NCBI GenBank assembly: GCA_001831055.1 | Contig: MIDO01000014.1 | Location: 1 to 7,898, forward strand | DNA length: 7,898 nt | Source of the DNA: Verrucomicrobia bacterium GWC2_42_7 | GTDB lineage: Bacteria > Verrucomicrobiota > Verrucomicrobiia > Opitutales > GWC2-42-7-A | Reading direction: 5' to 3' | Shown: piece after piece, positions 5,757 to 7,898 of the stretch | Layout: every line of letters starts with the position of its first letter | Position numbering within the stretch: the stretch's first letter is position 1 | Translations under genes and position numbers: made by a program | The notes under the pieces: model-generated | The model's input: the letters and a program-made list of their open reading frames with translations, nothing else | Database searches by the model: none | Told to the model about the DNA's origin: nothing

Positions 5757-5806
5757 ATTATGAAAATATGAATGTACGTAAGATAAAAAATACAAAAACA
5801 TCAAGC

Positions 5807-5812
5807 TATAAT
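5807..5812 (+). promoter_or_regulatory. Perfect -10 box TATAAT for the divergent plus-strand gene
   Basis: TATAAT at 5807-5812 is a perfect consensus, but the bases where a -35 box should be (about 5784-5789, TAAAAA) match poorly. It may depend on an activator or on AT-rich upstream DNA. The transcript would start near 5819, leaving a leader of about 65 bases to the small ORF at 5883 and about 105 to the main gene at 5924. Confidence 0.4.
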
Positions 5813-5835
5813 AAAAGGATAAATTACGTGTTCAA
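5808..5835 (-). promoter_or_regulatory. Candidate promoter for the broken secreted-protein gene
   Basis: On the minus strand, TTGAAC (5835-5830) is separated by 16 bases from TATTAT (5813-5808). The predicted start near 5801 lies about 45 bases before the signal-peptide ATG at 5756. Its -10 box overlaps the plus-strand TATAAT at 5807-5812, so the two divergent promoters could not be occupied at the same time. Confidence 0.5.
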
Positions 5836-5870
5836 TCTGAATACTTCTAAAAATTTTAGAGAAGCTATTT

Positions 5871-5877
5871 GGGGGAG
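5871..5877 (+). promoter_or_regulatory. Strong ribosome-binding site serving a 14-codon leader ORF
   Basis: GGGGGAG at 5871-5877 lies five bases before the ATG at 5883, the best-placed Shine-Dalgarno-like sequence in the window. It does not serve the main gene directly, which starts 46 bases further on at 5924 with only a weak GTGGAT before it. Confidence 0.55.
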
Positions 5878-5882
5878 TTAAG

Positions 5883-5927
5883 ATGAATTCCCTAACGAAA
5901 AAATGTATTGATAATGTGGATAGATGA
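5883..5927 (+). CDS. 14-residue leader ORF overlapping the start of the next gene by ATGA
   Basis: ATG at 5883 to TGA at 5925-5927 encodes MNSLTKKCIDNVDR. Its stop codon overlaps the ATG of the following gene in the sequence ATGA (5924-5927), the classic arrangement for translational coupling. It has a well-placed GGGGGAG while the main gene does not, so ribosomes ending here may restart on the main gene. The peptide is hydrophilic and shows no attenuator-type run of one amino acid. It could also be a chance ORF. Confidence 0.4.
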   Translation: MNSLTKKCIDNVDR

Positions 5928-7213
5928 ATTACATTACGCGAATGAAATTAAAATTGTTCTTTTTCTGGATTTGGATTCTTTTGGGCATGACAAGGATGTT
6001 GGCCATTAGGTGGGAAGAAATTCCCGACGATAAGAAAAATGCGGTCATTTTCTTATTTCAAGGAATTAACCAATTAAAATGTTCGTTAACACAGTTACAA
6101 AATGAGGTGTTAACTTATTCGCTAAAGCCAGAGGCTCTTAGCTTTCAAAGCGGACAAGAGTGGTTCCTCTTTCATAAGGAACAAATTATAAGTAAGGTAA
6201 AACGTTTTAGTTTGCTATCCGATAACAAGCAAATGGATGAATTACTAAAGAACCTGGAAACTTATTTAGATAGTTTTCAGCCACATGCTGCAAAACTGGA
6301 TAATATCCTAGAAGAGTTAAAGAAAGCCTCAACTTCCACTAATAAATCAACCACATCTTCTCCGAGTGAGGTGGGTTTTCTTGGCAGTCACTGCTCAGAT
6401 GCCTCTGCTAAAATCGGTCTAGTTATTAAGGCAGTTCACTGGGTTTCCGACTATGAAACCGTAGCTGACCTTCTCCTTCTCAAAAAACAGGCCGTTTCGG
6501 AGGATGAACGTAAAAAAATAGTAGAGATGCTAGAGCACAGCTTGGTTGAACAACATCCTATTCCTCAATCTCATCCAAAATCTGGCAGTTGGGTTATTCG
6601 GAGGACATTGGCTGAATATGAGAAAGAAAATTCAAAGCATAAGCTACTGCTCTTCGCTGGGCATAAGACCTCTGTTAAGAAGAAGTACGATTTTGGATTT
6701 TCTCGTGATATATCATGGTACACTGTCGATTCTTGTTGGTCAGAAAAACATCCTGATGCGGTTCTCAATGTGTTGGATAAAAAAGACATGCTTTATTTCC
6801 CGAATAATTGGGCAGATGTTATTCGTATCAGCGATAATCGTTGGTGCCGCGAGCATGGAATTATTATCCTTTTAATCAATATACTCAAAACAAAAGGAAC
6901 CCTCATTATCCCGCTTTCGGTGAATGGACATAAAGATTGGCTAAAAGCAACAAATGGAGCGCAAATGTCTCAAACCACCCAAGAAAGAGAAATCGATTTG
7001 CAAGACGACGAGAAATGCCGTGGCAAAATTTGGGTTTCGGACGATGGCAGGGAAGGGTTTATCAAACGTACGCTCGAAGACGATCCAGCGGTCAACGCTT
7101 TATTTGATAAAATCGCCACAGAACACGCAAATGCTTACTATAAACGCTTAGGGGCCTCAAGTGTCTCCCTTACTAAAATCGAAGACATGTCCTTCTTTGT
7201 TATTACAAAGTAG
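5924..7213 (+). CDS. Signal-peptide protein with a degenerate methyltransferase-like segment
   Basis: A 429-residue protein I cannot place in a family with certainty. An N-terminal signal or anchor is clear: MNYITRMKLK, then LFFFWIWILLGM, possible cleavage after MLA (residue 27); Met7 at 5942 is an alternative start. Residues 35-135 look helical, 135-150 are a Ser/Thr linker. Residues 238-331 have the order of elements of a class I SAM-dependent methyltransferase: strand KLLLFAGH at the motif I position, YTVDS with acidic Asp269, then PDAVLNVLDKKDM and NNWADVIRI, and LKTKGTLIIPL as a later strand. The glycine-rich GxGxG of motif I is not intact, so SAM binding is doubtful, and an exported methyltransferase would be unusual. 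The TAG at 5921-5923 bars any longer start. It diverges from the broken gene across a shared promoter region and converges with the LptD-like gene. The frame is intact. Confidence 0.8.
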   Translation: MNYITRMKLKLFFFWIWILLGMTRMLAIRWEEIPDDKKNAVIFLFQGINQLKCSLTQLQNEVLTYSLKPEALSFQSGQEWFLFHKEQIISKVKRFSLLSDNKQMDELLKNLETYLDSFQPHAAKLDNILEELKKASTSTNKSTTSSPSEVGFLGSHCSDASAKIGLVIKAVHWVSDYETVADLLLLKKQAVSEDERKKIVEMLEHSLVEQHPIPQSHPKSGSWVIRRTLAEYEKENSKHKLLLFAGHKTSVKKKYDFGFSRDISWYTVDSCWSEKHPDAVLNVLDKKDMLYFPNNWADVIRISDNRWCREHGIIILLINILKTKGTLIIPLSVNGHKDWLKATNGAQMSQTTQEREIDLQDDEKCRGKIWVSDDGREGFIKRTLEDDPAVNALFDKIATEHANAYYKRLGASSVSLTKIEDMSFFVITK

Positions 7214-7251
7214 GATGTTTTGTGGAATTTCCAAAAAAAACTACAATCCTA
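7211..7251. terminator. Imperfect hairpin over the stops of two convergent genes
   Basis: TAGGAT (7211-7216) pairs with ATCCTA (7246-7251), and GTTTTGTGG (7217-7225) pairs imperfectly with CCAAAAAAAAC (7231-7241) around a 5-base loop. It covers both stop codons (TAG at 7211-7213 on plus, 7243-7241 on minus) and includes an 8-A tract. It is the only structure in the 27-base gap and probably ends transcription from both sides, though neither arm is followed by a T tract. Confidence 0.4.
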
Positions 7252-7898
7252 TGTATTTGAATATGAAGTGGAATCCCAAGCCGTTTTCGCGGGAAGAGTC
7301 TTTGCAATGGGTGACCCCGTATTGAACTTCCCAAGAATATCCTATTTTCGAAATGAGTCCGTATTGTTGTTCTGTGAGTGCGTGTTTATTAGCGTCGTAA
7401 CGCACGCTTGTGAGCAAAGAATGGCGTGCGGTTAGTTGGTATTGATAAGAGAGATTGTATTGGTGAAAATTCTTTTTATATAAGTCTGTTGATAAAGCAA
7501 GGGACCACCTAGTTGCATCAAAAATTTTCGTTTGGGTTCGAATTTCTTGTAGTTTTTTTGAGTGCATTTCTGTTCGACTGTATACGGATACATCCAGCCA
7601 GCGAATGGGCGTTAATCCAAATTCGGAATAAAGATTGCCCAGTGTTTTTTCGGTGTTTTTTCGAGAAAATTTAAAATCTTGGTATAGATTTAATCTCGAT
7701 AAGTCTCTCGATCCATATGGTTCTTCTCGGGTTTGAAGTAAATTTTCTAACCCAAGGCGCATGAGATTCATTTCGTGCAAGTCATCTATGTTTCGCATGT
7801 TCCCGAGGTCCATTGGGGACATGAGGGTAGGGACCGCATCTTTATCTACGATAGGAATATACTCGCTTCCACTATTGGCTTTTGGAATGTAGCGATAC
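7241..7898 (-). CDS. LptD/OstA-like outer-membrane LPS-assembly protein, C-terminal part
   Basis: The frame is open to the window edge, so the visible 218 residues are the C-terminal end of a larger protein; any internal Met start, such as at 7822, is not the real one. LptD is the outer-membrane barrel that inserts lipopolysaccharide into the outer leaflet. Seen: EMNLMRLGLENLLQTR followed by PYGSRDLSRLNLYQDF, typical of the strand-turn region in the last part of LptD barrels. After this come alternating-pattern strands rich in Tyr, Ser and Thr (WLDVSVYSRTEM, RWSLALSTDLY, QYNLSYQYQLT, HSLLTSVRYD, YGLISKIGYSWEVQYGV) and a closing GLGFHFIFKYIGL. Family LptD usually runs 700-900 residues. The identification rests on this C-terminal signature from memory; a different large barrel is possible. 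It implies a diderm cell. Confidence 0.65.
   Translation of the reverse strand, partial: YRYIPKANSGSEYIPIVDKDAVPTLMSPMDLGNMRNIDDLHEMNLMRLGLENLLQTREEPYGSRDLSRLNLYQDFKFSRKNTEKTLGNLYSEFGLTPIRWLDVSVYSRTEMHSKKLQEIRTQTKIFDATRWSLALSTDLYKKNFHQYNLSYQYQLTARHSLLTSVRYDANKHALTEQQYGLISKIGYSWEVQYGVTHCKDSSRENGLGFHFIFKYIGL

Noticed and set aside
6546..6875. A 109-codon open frame overlapping the 429-residue gene
   Set aside because: It lies wholly inside an intact longer frame that has a signal peptide and ordered motifs; this is a shadow.
1..7898. CRISPR arrays, tRNA/rRNA genes, transposases, insertion-sequence ends, phage genes
   Set aside because: No regularly spaced repeats, no cloverleaf-like or rRNA-like stretch recognised, and no transposase or integrase motifs in any frame.

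Overview
The window is AT-rich bacterial DNA from a diderm. It has two partial housekeeping genes at its edges: a dPGM-type phosphoglycerate mutase (gpmA) on the left, and the C-terminal barrel of an LptD/OstA-like outer-membrane protein on the right. Next to gpmA is an intact PhnP-like metallo-beta-lactamase-fold hydrolase. From memory of these families, not a search, the hydrolase (LDLNNSKNWRTR near the N-terminus, HGHADH-LGMDDLRRF motif, AYDGL end) and the LptD tail (LGLENLLQTR...YGSRDL) look most like Verrucomicrobiota/Opitutae, or more broadly the PVC group. Several genes lack a Shine-Dalgarno sequence, which I note but do not treat as diagnostic.

Layout: 1-447 (-) partial gpmA; 448-725 divergent promoter region; 726-1502 (+) hydrolase; 1503-1596 a long hairpin between convergent genes; 1597-3483 (-) a secreted 628-residue protein made of two copies of an unrecognised domain of about 235 residues; 3484-3631 a spacer with a perfect small palindrome; 3632-5756 (-) a large secreted-protein gene whose reading frame is broken in up to three places; 5757-5923 an AT-rich divergent control region with overlapping -10 boxes and a 14-codon leader ORF; 5924-7213 (+) a signal-peptide protein with a degenerate methyltransferase-like segment; 7211-7251 a convergent hairpin; 7241-7898 (-) the LptD-like tail.

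The most interesting part is 1597-7213. Here three consecutive genes each begin with a probable signal peptide, and none is recognised over its full length. The middle one reads as one ancestral protein of about 707 residues: a signal peptide in one frame, a Cys-containing helical part in a second, a coiled-coil/low-complexity part in a third, and a C-terminal half-domain in a fourth segment. Across the last break (a 7-A run) the two frames supply the two halves of what looks like a HicA/YcfA-type mRNA-interferase fold (a KGSHE motif in one frame, a VIPKHKEL motif plus C-terminal helix in the other). That argues the frames were once one protein, or still are through frameshifting. I cannot tell by eye between a decaying pseudogene, homopolymer sequencing errors, phase variation, and programmed frameshifting. 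Only the first three fit all breaks easily.

I see no tRNA, rRNA, CRISPR array, insertion sequence or transposase in the window.
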